From assembly GCA_900708905.1 (NCBI GenBank), contig CAADRB010000055.1, forward strand, positions 399,067-463,066: 64,000 nt of DNA. Reading direction: 5' to 3'. Source of the stretch: Hymenolepis diminuta. Its lineage: Eukaryota; Platyhelminthes; Cestoda; Cyclophyllidea; Hymenolepididae. The notes under the pieces are model-generated. The model was not told the origin of the DNA, made no database searches, and saw nothing but the letters and a program-made list of their open reading frames with translations. Positions within the stretch are counted from its first letter, which is position 1. Each line of letters opens with the position of its first letter. Shown piece by piece: positions 1 through 14,200 of the stretch. Position numbers and translations under genes: made by a program.

Positions 1-3000
1 CCATCTCTAACTTGATTTAATAGATTAGCTTCGAAGTCAAAATATTGTCCTGTCTGTCTTAATTCCTTTACTGCGTAGTGACCTTGAAAAGAAACTTGTT
101 TGAACGGACCGAGGTCGCCATGGTGAATTATGCTAAATGATTTGACGAGAAAGTGCAGGTTACGTGGGTGTCTGAAACACCTTCGCTTCTTCTTCCACCA
201 CCGGCATCGTTACACCACCACCTACGCATCGAACGATACTACTCTCCTGTTGATGTGGGTGACAAAAAGCACTTTATGTTGTTGTGATGAAGTGGGAGAC
301 AGGTAGGTGGAGAGAGATAGAAGTATTCATCTCTGTCAAGATCACGGCTCCTGTCTCTCATGTCTCTTTCTCATGTCACGCTAGAATATTTCTACTGACT
401 CCCTTGTAAAGCGAGTTGTTTCTGCGTTATATAAATATGGAAAATAGGGCTTGGTAGATGAAAGGAGAAGGCAGAAATAAGTGGAGTTTTCAGTTCTTTA
501 AAGTTAGTCAAATATGAGCTGATTTACGTTTTTCTCACACTCAGTTGGTCCCAGCTGTATTTCAATGACTAAGCGATGGTATCAATATCAAAATTGGATT
601 ATAACGTCTCATTGTCATTAAATTTACACTCAGCAATATGAAAAATGTTGCATTTTGGTCAGCATTTTGCCTTCTTTTTGAAGATGTGCACGTAAATTTT
701 GCCTTCGTCTTTGTAATTTTGTGGCGATTTTCTCAGAGTAACTAGGATTTTAATTACTTATTATTTTCATGCCGTACAATCCTAACATTAATTTTTGTGT
801 AGAATCCTGGATGGCCTTTAATTTACCATTATTCACCTTATTATGGATAACTGTAGATGAACCGTACAGAAAGAGTGACTCAGTAAATGTTTCCAATATC
901 CCTCTTCGAGCCTTAGTCGGTAACAATTCGGCCTAAGTTTCGGAACTGCCATTTTTTACCTCCATGAAATTCAGTTTTACAGCACCATCGGCTAAAGTCT
1001 ATCGTTAGAAGCATATTTGGTACATTCTCACTGCTCTATCACCGACTTATCCGCTAGCTAATGACTTTCAAGTATGCCATTATATAAAATCACTTATGTC
1101 CTCTTAAAAGTTGAAATTTTCTATTGTGGCTGATCTTTACCTTTCCTCCTTATTCGAAAAACTTTTCGTGAGCGATGAAGATAGCAAAAGTACAATCACG
1201 GTGAGAGCCATTAAAGTGAGATTCGTGAATATATTTCTTTAAGCACAGCATAATGCAGAGGGTGGAGGAGAATACATTGATTTCTTGTGATGATTAACTG
1301 ACAATAATTCACTTTTATTTGTATTACTCTGCATAATCATTAAATTAACTTTAATTACTGCCGAATGAACATCTTTAATTTGTTGGTATTTGTAATGACT
1401 TTAACCTTATCCGTAGCAGTAAGTTAAGCAGATCCAATTATGAGTGAGTTACGATTGTTATATATCCAATTTTCGTAAATAATGATTTGTGACATTGTCA
1501 TGAACGAAGTTAGCTAAATTAATCGGGGTAAAAATGAACCGGATCATTAATAACCATTCTACATGCTCCTAAAAGTAGGGAAAAATCATATATACTTTTT
1601 ATCTAAAGAAAAATAGAAAAGTAAATATTTATGTCATCTAATACATAATCTCACATGACTTCCTTTTAAGATATCAGATTTGAAAACATTTCCAAATAAA
1701 ATCAGTTATTCATTAGCATTATATGGATAGATATGAACTGCCAACCTCGATGCACTCGATACGAATTTGAGCATTTTCATCCTGTGTTCATAAGTGCTCA
1801 GTGACCTTGGAGTTTACCCACGGTTGCTCATTGACTGAACTTAATTTTCTACTTCCCCCGCTATGTTGTGATTATGACTCATCTCCCATCCTTCTTTTAA
1901 TTGAATTTTCCACATTATCTAATTCCTTTAATCGTAACTCCTGGCCATCGAACCATTTAGATTTCTTAGCAATCAATTGATGCCTTTTTTCTGTTTTATC
2001 ACATTATAAATATTCTGCTACTGCTTCTGTTCAATTTTTACTACCCGTAAAGAAATTAGAATTATTCAGTTCCATTTAAATATATAAGAATAGAAAAATT
2101 CACTTAAAAACATTTTCACCAGAATGGAAACGTATTCAATACTGACTCAAAGCCTACGCATCTTTGATTAAGAACAAAGGCAGTGAAATAGTAAATCCAA
2201 ACCGCCACCGAGTGATTTAATGACTAATCTTGTCAAGTGTAATTGTCAGTCGTTCGATAAATATAGAATTATTACCCATTAGTTATTACGCCCGCATAAT
2301 TTAAAAATGTGGTTCAAACAACTTTAGGAATAATGTATAGTGTATAGTTTTCATTTACTATCATTCCGACTATTCATTGGCTTATCTTGACTTATATCCA
2401 ATACCAAATGCGTCTGGACAAAGCATTAACGCCAATAATCTGTAGACCTTATAAGTCTAAGGGAGAAAATCATTATAATACAATCCCATTGCATTTTACC
2501 TTGAATTAACTGTGGCATCTATTCTGGAAGCAGCAAAGAAATAGCTTTAATCAACAAAGCAAATGCGAGAGTTATTGTCGCGGAGCGAGAACAGCAATTA
2601 TACTGCCAACTGAGGTGTCCGCAGTAAAAAGCTCCAAACCGTAAATACTGAGATGACTAAATCCCCATGCCAGATCATCTAAATTTCCAGTTCCGATGTA
2701 CCTAAAATTAGAAAACGGGAAAGTAACTAAATAAGTTTGTAAGGTATGATGAAGAGACCTCTGTGTTTGGAGGATCTGTTTGTCATAGTTTTAAAGGACC
2801 GCTCATTAAGTGAAGGGGAATTTTCTAGGAAATAGTCTGTCTTAAATTTAAAGGTTTATCAATTCGAGACACCATCGTAAACATAAAGGACCAAGCTAAA
2901 TAGTTATACGCCAGTAATGTTTTAAGTGAATGTATAAAATGCATATGCAAAAATTTCCGGTGATCCTAAGATGAAATTTGCAAATTATATTATTTTAGTT

Positions 3001-6000
3001 AAATCAGAAATTAAAATTATTCAGTAGCTTAGTCAAACCTTCTAGAATGTTGATTAGAGCGACAATTCTTATTTAATGTAAAGAATAGAATCATCAGTAA
3101 GAGTTACAAATCCCCAGAATTGCATATTTCCTCAATGAAGTGTTCTTTTTGGAAAGTTACATATTTCCTCGTTCAGTTCTTAAATATGATTGAGGTTTTA
3201 GACGTTGACGAACGCCGTTCCTTAAGAGAATATAATTTGGAATCGTTTGCTTTCTTTAAAGGTTATCTTGCATCTCCTTGACTTCTTATAGTTTGTCTAA
3301 TTCCATGTATGGATGTGAAGTGTTATATTAAAAGTCAGAGCGCGCGTATCCGTAACATCTTTTGAAATCTTTCAAAATACACTTCTCGATGATATGCATT
3401 AAATCTGTGTATCACCAGGTTTTAGTATATTCTCAGAAAAGAATGAAAAGCAAATCCAGTACCTAATGTACCTGCTCCTAATTATAATTAAGAAGAGTTT
3501 GCCAATGATTCTACCTGTAAATAATAGGGATTGGAAATGACCTCTGGCAAACGTAATTATTCCGGGACTTTTCACACGTTTCCTTCTCTGTCTGATATTG
3601 AAAACTGGGTGTCAATCTTCCTTGAACTCCCTGTCTGTTAATTCTCGCCTATTTCAGTGAGGATATAATTAAAACTGCTTGCGTTTGACATTATAATTCA
3701 CTGAATTTTAAGATGTCCACTGAACAAGAAGAAGAAAGCAGTTTAAATTCATTGTTGGACTGAAAACTGGATAATAAAATTGCTGTATTGATGTTCACAT
3801 TATTAGATCAAGTTCGTCTATCCATAAATCTGAAGTAAATGTCAGAAATCCCAAATTAAGCTTTTAGATGCTAAGGGATCTTAATCTTCCCCATTAATTA
3901 TTTATTTGTCGGCACAACTAAGGTTAAATGAGTTAGTGATCAACTGGATTCGATGCTTCGTAATGATTGATGTGAATAGAGCAAATGGATAAATATTACG
4001 GCCATGAGTTCTCTCTATAATTTTATACACTAAAGACACAAAAATTAGAATGCTTACAACAAGTGTTTGCTTTCGCAGAGACGGTTATTTGTAGAAATCC
4101 TTGAACGCATCTATTTACTATGGGCAAAACGGATGCTTCTCACAAGTTCTTTCCATTTCATCAGTGGTATTTACTGATTGGAGGCAGACAAAGCAAAGTT
4201 CAAAGCAGTAGTAACTATGTTTAGTCTCGAGATGGGCGAGTCCCGCAGGTTTCCTCAAGGTCTCCCATCATTTTTTTTAAATATATGGCGCACGACATGC
4301 CTGAAAATTATACAATACGAAAGCTGTTATCACTCCGGTGGTGTTTTGGTCTCAAAACGTCAAGAATGTGAAGACGACGAATGTGAAGATATATATATAT
4401 ATATATATAAGTATCTTTGGCATAACTGCATTTCTCTTTTATCTCTCTCTTTCCAGCCTAACAATATCTAGCGGACACCTGCGTTGTTGCGGTAGAAACT
4501 GGATTTCCTAGTACTGCAACAGTGCTGAAGAGCCTTATTGTACAAGGGTTATATTTTTCACATGGTGAATGTGAAATTGTAAAACTCAAATATGTTTGCG
4601 TTACACACATTCCACTCGAGATCAATTCTTCTTCTTTTCATTACTCTATGCTGTACTTTAATTTAAGTTCCACGTCAGTTTTGCGTGCTCTCCTTCCTTC
4701 TTAGATGCCGTATTGCATTTTATTTAAATAGAAGAATTATTATATGTAGTTTATCATCATAAAGATAAGTCCATCACATCCGGAGTTTTTGGACGGTTCT
4801 TATTAGTTGGTAGTTTTAAATAGGCAGATAGTTTTTGATAATTCAACATTCACCTGTTGAGATATGGAATAAGCGCTTCCTACCTCTTGAGTATTGAGGT
4901 GCTGGCTGAAAGTCAAAGGGCTGATAAAGAGTTATTGCTAGAAACACCTAATTACCAGCTCCAATGCGGTTGCGCCTGAAGACCTGGAAGTGATTGAAGG
5001 AGCGTGATATTTCACTTATCAAACTTTCAGTTGACTTAAAGTTAATAAAAATTTCGGTTCCTGGCTTACATTTGAGACAGAGTATGTTCGAGAAACTCCC
5101 CTTTATTTTCATTAGTTTCGGTTAAACCTGTGTGAAGCAGATTCTCAAGACACAATCACATTCTGTAATAATTTACTGAGATATATTCCATAACTCGTTT
5201 TCATCTTCTAACGGTTTAGCCGGTAGCCACAGTAGTTTAATACAATGTACTTCCCAGTTACATACAGTTACGTATGATCAGTTAGAGAGGTTGTATAGTG
5301 CGTTATTCCAGGATGTTTTCATCTATTCAAGTCAAGTGTTATTAAAATTTCCCTTAATGATCATGGACCAAAAATACAAGCGTGCACTTGACACTGCCGT
5401 TACTTTTTTGGTCAGTCGGAGGATACTAATACACGTAGGTTTACGCCAGCATCACAAGAGTTCTTAATCCTATTGGTTAGTAAGGTATGGTTCCGATTAT
5501 GTGCAGCTCTTAACAGCCGTCTTTTAATCATTAAAATAACACTTTCATATTTTCTTTCATTTCCGATTTGTAATACATCTTTTCCAACGTGTATTGAATG
5601 CTAAACGTTTCAATTAACTAATGAGTGGATGACCTATAAGTCAAATTTAGATAAACACCTCATTGTGACCTCACTTTCATTTGTTTTTCCAATGGGAATT
5701 CTGGTCCCATTTCCCAACCTCCCTGCATGACCCTGTATGACAACACCCAGAGGTGTTGTTGTGATCTTTTACACACTACATGGAGATTTCACCATGCGCC
5801 TACCTACTTACCGACCTCTTGTAAACACGCTTTAAATAGTCAATTTTGAGTTTGGTCTATCTGCTACCACCTACGTTGTGAGAATCAACCAGGTCTTCTC
5901 CGAAGCAATTTATTGCTAATTTATTACATAAAAATCTAATAGTTGGAGATATTTCCCAACCGTCTTTGTTTTTATTTTGCAATTTGTCATTGAAAGAATT

Positions 6001-9000
6001 TCTTCATTGTCAAATCGTTTGACTGCGCAATTTTGGAGAGCTAGATAAAGGTATTTCACTGTAGAAATGTCAAAAGCTTGAAAAAAAAAATTAATTTTTC
6101 TTGCAATTGATTTATTAATAGCGTTAATATTTCTTGAAATATTTGTGAGATTGAGCAGCTTCAGGGATGAGAAGGTGATGGACTGAAAGTTACCTATTCT
6201 TGACCTTTACAAATTAATGCTGCCTGTTACCCAGAAAATGATCCTATTTTACAATCGATTCATATTATTGGCTTAGATAATCATAATACTGGGAAGAGAA
6301 TATTTCTTTCCACTCTTTTTATCTATGGGTTTTATATGAATTTAGAAAAAAAGGAGACTAAAATTGCTCAAATTTTCGTCAGTTATACTACTTCAGTAGG
6401 CTTAGAAGTCCCCTTACAAAACGAATGATCTTCCCAAAGTCATTACAGGACAGCACAGTCTTTCACAAAAGTGTAGACCAAGAGTTAAGTAGGACAACAT
6501 GTATATTGGACAAGTGAAAATGAGTGAGGAAGGAGGAACCCGGAATTGAAAGAGAGTTTAAAAGGCATCAGTACTGAGAGAGTGGAATCCGGGTTTTGAT
6601 AAAGAGGGCATATTGGGGTAATGTACTCGAATTAACTGATTCGCTTCCTTTGTTCATTCATGAACAATGATAAAATATGATCAACTGATATTTAAGCAGC
6701 TCTACGGCTTCAACATTATTACTAAAAAATGATACCTTCCTGGTACATGGCTAAAAGGAATTTAAATTAGGTCTATACTCATGAAAAATACTTTTGTTTG
6801 CATGTCTTATGATTTATAATGAAGATAAATACATTAATATTATAGTTTTAAAGATTTGTTTCCACAACTATTGAAATACAATCAAAGATGGCCTGGAATA
6901 TTCCCAGAAATTCGTATAATTCGGTAATTTCTATTTAACAATAACGTGATCGTAAATCGACCAATAGAGTGAAATTGTTCTCGTTTCATTTCTTTCATTC
7001 AGAAAATCTGTGCAATATTAAAGTTTATAATTTCGCATTATCATGAATCTATAAATTGTCTCAGTGTGTGCCCATCAATGGATTATTCGAATAATTTAAG
7101 GTGATGTAATATTCACATTATCATAACAACCAATGGAAGTAAAAGTCTTAGTTCCAGAATATTTTCCAATTCTGATGTCGTCTTAATTATAAAAATCATT
7201 TAATTTCTTTGACGGGTTCATCACAATATGTACTGATATTAGAGGAGTTTCTAATAAGACCAAATCTACGATACCTTCTCTCTATTCACGTATTAGTTTG
7301 AGCTTCAAAATATGCGGCATAGACCTTCAAATTTAATAAAATTTTAGTTTTGCCATTTCAATTATCTTGAAAGGTATATCGAGATTTAAAGGTATAATGT
7401 GAATAATATCGACCCGAATATTGTAGTTCTTATATGAAATCAGTGTCAAATATCGTTTTAATTCAGAATGGCATCTTCGTATCCTAGATTTAGAAAATAC
7501 GGGTAGTAAAATTTAAAAATAGGTTAAAAGTCGGTCAAAGAGCCAGAGCCAAATAAGCAAAGAATTCCCCCAGAGGAATTTTCCCTTCGAAATGGAATTT
7601 ATTAAATGTGTCCTTAAGAACACCACTGATCAATGCCAACAAACAGAGTATCAACCGATATGAAGTATCGTTAACGACCTGATAATAAATTCAGAATTCG
7701 CCGTCTGAATTCGGCAAAAATTATATACGAAGAAACGAAGCGAACTTATCGAGCTTTATATCAATGATTTCTTCAACCCGGAACAATTTACGAATTGAAT
7801 TTAGTCTCTCAATAAACTTTTATATATTTAAGCCGAAATTTGGCTGGAAACTAGAACCTTCCCTCTTTCTTGGAATACTATGAAATATTTAAAATGCAGC
7901 TGGTGGTGATGAACATTTTAGTAATGGGGTTCTTGAAACCAACTTTAAAATTCGAATATTGGTTTACTTGTAGTTGAAGTGTTCAGATTTGTCTGAAAAA
8001 TTTGCCGAATTTCTCGATGACCATAATTTTTTTCATCAATTTATTACATTAAGCAATTAAATATAATTTGTGCCATAGCCTAGAGAGAGTAAGCGAAACG
8101 GATATTATTTTGTCATCCTCTTTCTCTCTTTATATGAAAGCAACGAACATCTATTGACAGGTATATTGAACAATCACATTTCACTTTAGGAACCGTCAGA
8201 TAAACCATAATGGATGACAGGTTCTGTGATAGCCCAAAGTAGCCTTTCTTGAGTCCATAGCGAAAGCATATTCAGTCGAAGCATTTACCTAGGTCCCTCC
8301 ATCTGTCTTGAGGCTATTAAATATATGATAAGATCGATTTTATTTCTCATTAGTGAATCAAGGCAAGTGGAAGAGTTCGTTTAGTTAATCTGGAGTGGTA
8401 GTAATCGTTCGGGTTAATACCAATATTTATCACTTGCCATTTCTATTTCCCATTTTTCAAATATTATCTTAAGTAATTGTCATATGTATCCCGTAATTGA
8501 GCAAGCAGGTCATAATTCATTTATATATTAGAAATAACTATAATTTTCCGGATACTCTGCTTATCTAACCAACTATATTTAACTGTTTGAAAAACTGATA
8601 TCATAAATGTTCATGGCGCCCGAATAAAACTGCATGATTTCAACATGTCACCATCTCAATCACCTCCTCCTTTCTACCTGCCTAACATATATTCTTATTA
8701 ATGTGGCCTTATCTCACGCACCAGAGGGTAAAGCATCTAATTTATAAAAGTTTATTTAAGTTAATACAAACACTTCTTTTGCTATTGAAGTGAACACTAA
8801 TAATCATACTTAAGCAATTCCCCTCTCTATAGATGTTCGGAACTTCTGAATGAAGACGTCAGTAGGGCCTTAATATTGCCCCTTATTCAATTGAATTCTC
8901 TTGTAGAAATATATAAAATTCCTGTCTATTAATAGCACTCCAGAGTGTGTTAAGTAATTAATTGACTTTTAATGAGAAAACAGTTAAATTGCGGCTAGCA

Positions 9001-10984
9001 ACAGTAGCTAATTTTGGTATTATTTTCTATAAATCATTGTGACCAAATCGAAATCTTTAAAAAACTTCCCTATATTCACTACGGACTAATGTGAAGTGCA
9101 AGTTTTTTAGCAGACCTTTCTGTGTCGACATTTAGTAGACTAGCCCCTTATTTTAAACTATTTTGGGGATTTTAGTTTAGTATTAATGCGTGTAAATAAC
9201 GTAGTAATCTGCTTCTTAAATGTTATATCGACCAATTCGATACTGAAGGACTAAGAAAATGTACGTTGGTCATATTCAGTCAGTAATATTTTCTTATAAA
9301 TAATTACTGCTTACAAGGAGTTTCCGAGGATTAGAGTAGATAAAGAAAAGAGGATGCAGTTAACCAAAATCATTAAACTGTCATATCATGCAGAGACCTC
9401 ATACAAAAAGGGTTGATAAGGATGAAGTGTTAACTCCTAGACTCAGAAAATACTTAGACATTGGTAGTAGATTAAGACTTCCAGAAAAATAGCATGATAC
9501 TCATATGATAACTTGAGCCACCCACTCGCCGATAAATGCTTAGCGTAAATTTGATGAGAGGTAGTGATATTAAAATAGAAGTTTAAAGGAAGTACTATGG
9601 GCATTACGGACTCTTGACCACTAAATATCCATCGATGACGGCTGCCGATTGTTTTCATGTCTGGCACAAAGCTCATAATCTTAGCTCACGGTATGCAACC
9701 AAATCCGACAAGGGCCAAACTAAACATTCAGTCATAAGCCACAGTTGTGTTAGAAGTAGGCTCGCAATCTTGCTGGACCAATGATAAGCACATACGTATG
9801 CATGGAGAATGAACCATTTGGAAGCTGAACTGGGGGGCTCAGTATCACAATGAGCTAGATCAGGAAATACGGTCAACCGTCGCTAGTGCTTTTGGTGGAG
9901 ATGTGCGGAAATAGGGCAAACATGGCCGATTTCTCCCGCCATTTTTAATCCTTATACTTCTTTTCCCTATTTCCATCTTTCATACATTTTACAGACCTTC
10001 CTCTATGAGGTGCCTTAGACCACGCTACCTACATAGTAAAACAATATAAAAATTACCAAGCAGATTTGGCTAAACGTTAGAAGAATGTGGTTTAAACTGC
10101 ATATCTTCAGCAAAGCTGATTCATTTACATGTTTCAAGTTTTGATAATATTTTCAAGTTGCTCTGAAATACATAGCGGTATTGCAAATTTATCATGAGCT
10201 TACTTGATCACTAAACCACCGCTACGCCCACCTGAAGATAAATAATTTTAAAAATACTCTTCGAAATATTCAAGACGTGGTCTCTAAAAAATTACCCTAA
10301 CATGAGGTCGCTTGATTGTTTTATATTTAAACGCTTTATCATCTGATAAAATATTTATAGCGAAGGATTTAAATGGCATTAATGTAAGGTTTCCGAATTA
10401 AATGCATTCCCCATTTTGTTGTGAAATAATTTATTCATAAAAGTTAATTCATAAAGAAAATTTTTCAATTGAACTATGTCAAGCAAAATATGTATTTAAA
10501 ATTAATTAGTTAACATAGAAATAAGAATATATGAGATAAAATGAATAGTGATAAGAGAAGTTTAAAAGGATAGAACATTTGTAACTTTTCTGAGCAATAC
10601 TTAGTGAATTCAAAGACCCACATTTTTTCATCTGCAAAAATACCATTTCTGATGGTAATGTGAGCGTGGGGCAGTAGTAGGGGATATTTATCCGCATGTC
10701 TCCACTTTATTTTCGGGATTTTTCATGGTTTAAGACATTGAATCCATACGAATTTTATTTGGTTGTCACTCTATTGGAAAATTATCCCAATCATATGAGT
10801 GTAGAGATAGTTTTTTAAACTGAATCTATCTTATGCATTTCATAGACAGTTGAGATTCGAGTCAGGAATGTAAATTTCAATTACGTTTTAAAAAATTGTC
10901 ATCAAAAATATTCTAATAGAGATTGTTATTTATTCAAATTAAAATGAATTGCTATATAAACGGGTGAAGTAACACATTTAAGTC
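1..10984. other. Gene-free stretch at the left of the window
   Basis: AT-rich sequence with no frame carrying family motifs and no exon chain I could join. The first ~400 bases are GC-richer, and on the minus strand a 17-codon frame starts at 123 with a good ATG context, so a gene reading leftward off the window is possible. An open 97-codon frame at 4178-4471 runs into an AT microsatellite and is not supported. Confidence 0.5.
4389..4409. repeat. (AT)n microsatellite
   Basis: An uninterrupted AT run of 21 nt; the open frame across it is not taken as a gene. Confidence 0.95.
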
Positions 10985-11215
10985 TAATAAAATTAGGAAA
11001 TGTTTTAGCCATTCGACGGAGTATAGACTGTACATAGCATACAGGTATTGGGAATCGATTTTCACGCTTCAAGTCTTGCCACAGAGTTTCGACAGGGTTG
11101 GGCTCATCACTGGCCGGCCAATCAACTAACTGTTACCCTTAACATATATCCCCATAAGAATTTGTATTTGCTCAATAAAGAAGCTACCTTGAATGAACTT
11201 TCTTTGTCTTCTCCC
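10985..11215 (-). pseudogene. Decayed Tc1/mariner-type transposase fragment
   Basis: On the minus strand from 11123 to about 11050 the reading contains DWPA, then PNPVETLWQDLKRE, matching the well-known Tc1 transposase signature (DWPA-SPDLNP-E-LW-LKR) just before the catalytic glutamate region. It includes one missing residue and substitutions, and stops lie upstream in the same frame. No terminal inverted repeats are visible. An open plus-strand frame over the same bases is its shadow. Extent beyond the signature is approximate. Confidence 0.6.
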
Positions 11216-14200
11216 TTCTATTTACGGGCACTGAGGGCTCGTTAGAACTAGAGAAATCACTTGGTAATGAGGTGGCTATCTAAACCCTTGCTATTACAAA
11301 TATCTCTTTAGAAAAGCGAATGCTGGTATGTTAGTACTTTTAATGCTGACTTGCAGCTTCTACTGACACTTATTAACAAATTCAACGTTAATTGGTTTTA
11401 TCTTTGATGAGACACTATTCAGCACGCTTTAGCAAGCCTCCATATATGAGGCCGGCAAAATCTAAGTGACGAGAAAATGTGAAACGCAGGCATAAATCGA
11501 TATCAGTTGGTCAGAGTTCTATTCGACGCAAATCTGAATGTGGTTTTTGTATTTGAACTGTGTATTTCACTTTACAGTATTGTAATTTTTGTAAATTAAG
11601 GCTCTTCTAAATTATTGTAATGCTAAAAGGTCTAATTTCTGTAATCAACTCAGATCGGGATAGATGAGATAGAGAGCAGTTATACTCAAGATGCTTTATC
11701 TACTAAGTAAAGACCATATACATGAATACAAGCTATTATCTAGTTCGTCAGCGTTTAGAGGTCAGAACATTGCTGACCTGATAATAGTTTGTCCCGAATA
11801 AATGCCAGGCTGTTTGAAGCGAGGTACATCTGGAAATCGACAGCAATGCTGGGTAATATAAACAACAAGCTGGGATTGTTCATCCCGAAATCAAACACAG
11901 ACACTGCAGCTTTGAGCTTTATTTTTTCACTTCTTATCATAGATAGGTCTCAGTTTTTTAGGATGGGAGGATAATTACTTGAGCCCCATTCTCGGCCATC
12001 CCTTCCGGTTATTTCTCAAGTTTGTCTTACGTCATACATGTCCGGGTCTAATTGGATCACTATTACTGGTTTGCTGAATTAATCCATTTCACGTCATTAT
12101 ATAACGAACTGGAATTGATAATAATTGGTTATAACTTAATATATGTGGACGATTTCCTAAGATATGATTAATGTGAATGTCATTTAAATTGACTCTTGCC
12201 ATTGAGTTGAATGAATATCTTTAGCATTTCAATTAACGTCTTCCACCTTCTCACTTATACATAAATAATAACTTTCTATGCATGTTACTTTTTGTTGAGA
12301 TTATTCTACATAAATAAAATACATAAACAATGTCATTGTTGATATCTAGATTGAATAGGACAGTAGGTAAGACATCATAGATTACAATTCGACCATCAAA
12401 ATGACATCTGACTTGGGATGGTTTGGATCAAGCTAGATCTGAATAAGTATATTTAATCTTTAAATCAAAACAAATTCTTTCAATAATACTTCAAGAGTAT
12501 CTTTCTGCGTTTTTTACAATTTGTTTACATCAATTCTACTCGAGTGCTTATCCACCCATCTACAATAGAAATCTTCCTCAAATCTTCCCATCATTTATCA
12601 AACTCTTTCTAAGTGGGTGGCAGAGTGTAGTACATCTATACCAAAAATTGTTGTAGGTAAACAATACTGCCTTTCTGATTGTGATTCCACAAACGAAAAT
12701 TGCTTTTTAATTGAACTATCTTGGCTCTCGTGGGTGGTGTGGTTGCTACAATGTGTGCGGCGATTTTTGCATTTGCTTGAAAATCATTAAAATGGGATAT
12801 TCAATTAAGCTTTGTCAGTAAATGTTTCATGAAGCAAAATTTGAATTTGAGATTGATTTGAGTTTGTTTTCTAAAATAGTAAATTAATATTTACTTGTAA
12901 TTTGTCAATTTTGCTTTTACACCGCTTGATTACGGGGAATATCGATTATTTAAAGATCAAGACTTTATAACCTGGCACTCAGAATTAAGCCAATGAATTA
13001 GGGAGATTTACTAAACAATATTAATCTGGCGGTATCTCTAGATTTTTGCATAGTTGAGATAATTTGCAACATTCTCTTTTAATCCTCAATTGCAGATTAT
13101 TAATTTTAAGTCATGCATTTTTCTAGCTAGGTTTTATTTCCTCTCACATGATTCCTTTGTCATCAGTTCTCACACTTTAAGATTTCCTTACGATCAGCCA
13201 TTAGTTATTCTTTGCTCTATCTTTTGGTCATTTGTCCTCATGCGAGCACCCACTCTGCAAGCGCGCATCTTCCCTTTATTGGCCTGCCCTGTTTCCTCCG
13301 CTTATCGAAACTTGTTCGTACACACTAAATTTTAGGAATTTCATTTACACTTTCTCAATCACCTGTCTTGAGTCGTTAACTGTCAAAAACAGTCATTATT
13401 ACAAACACTAATTTTTGTTAATCATTCTGTTTTTATTTATTGCGCTCATAATGACTTTTGCCTGATCGCAACCCCATGACTCCCTTATCATGCCTACATT
13501 CGCGTGATCCCTATCAATCCGAGCTGTCCTTGCTCAATAATGACTTTTTTCTCTTTCCTCCAGAACCCTCTTCCACTCCTTCATTCTTTCTTCTTATTAT
13601 TTTACTATTGTCCAATATACACATGGTTCTAATGACTCTTGGTCTTCTCACGCGGTAATGACAATTGCATGCTGTTAGCCTTAGGAAGATCGTTCGTTTC
13701 GTGATCTGAGTTTGGTGGAGCTCTTAAAGTAGCTTTACCGTCGGGGTATGATCTCCTTTAAGCCTTTGCTATCCATTTTCTGGCCACATTGAGCAATGTC
13801 AGAATAGTCATTTTTACTCGTCAACCTGACCCATGTAGCAATTTGGTGATATTGTTTAGCTCCACGTTTTGATTTATTGAATGTGATTGAGAAGTGATGC
13901 AGAAACAATCATTAAATATATTAAAAATTAAAGTTGACCATTTCAGTGAAAATGTTCACTAATATATATTGGGCAGTGCAGGTTACTTTGTGAAACAGTA
14001 ACAGTAACAGAAACAGTATAGATGCAAATGTAGGAATGTGTTTTAGCATGAAATTCAAGGTAACTGCTTCATAGGAGGAGGGATATCTAGAACATACCCT
14101 GTGTAACATATTTACCAAAGGTAACTTTACTTTATTTCATTCGAAGACAAAAAATGTCGGGTCTATTTTCCATTTACTTGACAATTTAAAATAACACTCC

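Noticed and set aside
4178..4471. 97-codon frame with a faintly reverse-transcriptase-like middle (RFPQGLPSFF)
   Set aside because: Only a few residues match, no polymerase motif follows, and the frame ends in the AT microsatellite.
9443..9876. Two minus-strand frames, one starting near LAHCDTEPP, which recalls the start of a retrotransposon RNase H region
   Set aside because: The likeness stops after about ten residues and the two frames do not join into a recognisable domain.
10190..10235. Minus-strand GGCGTAGCGGTGG, similar to a pol III A box
   Set aside because: No B box follows and the flanks do not align with the two SINE copies.
11048..11245. 65-codon plus-strand frame
   Set aside because: Antisense of the Tc1 transposase signature on the minus strand.
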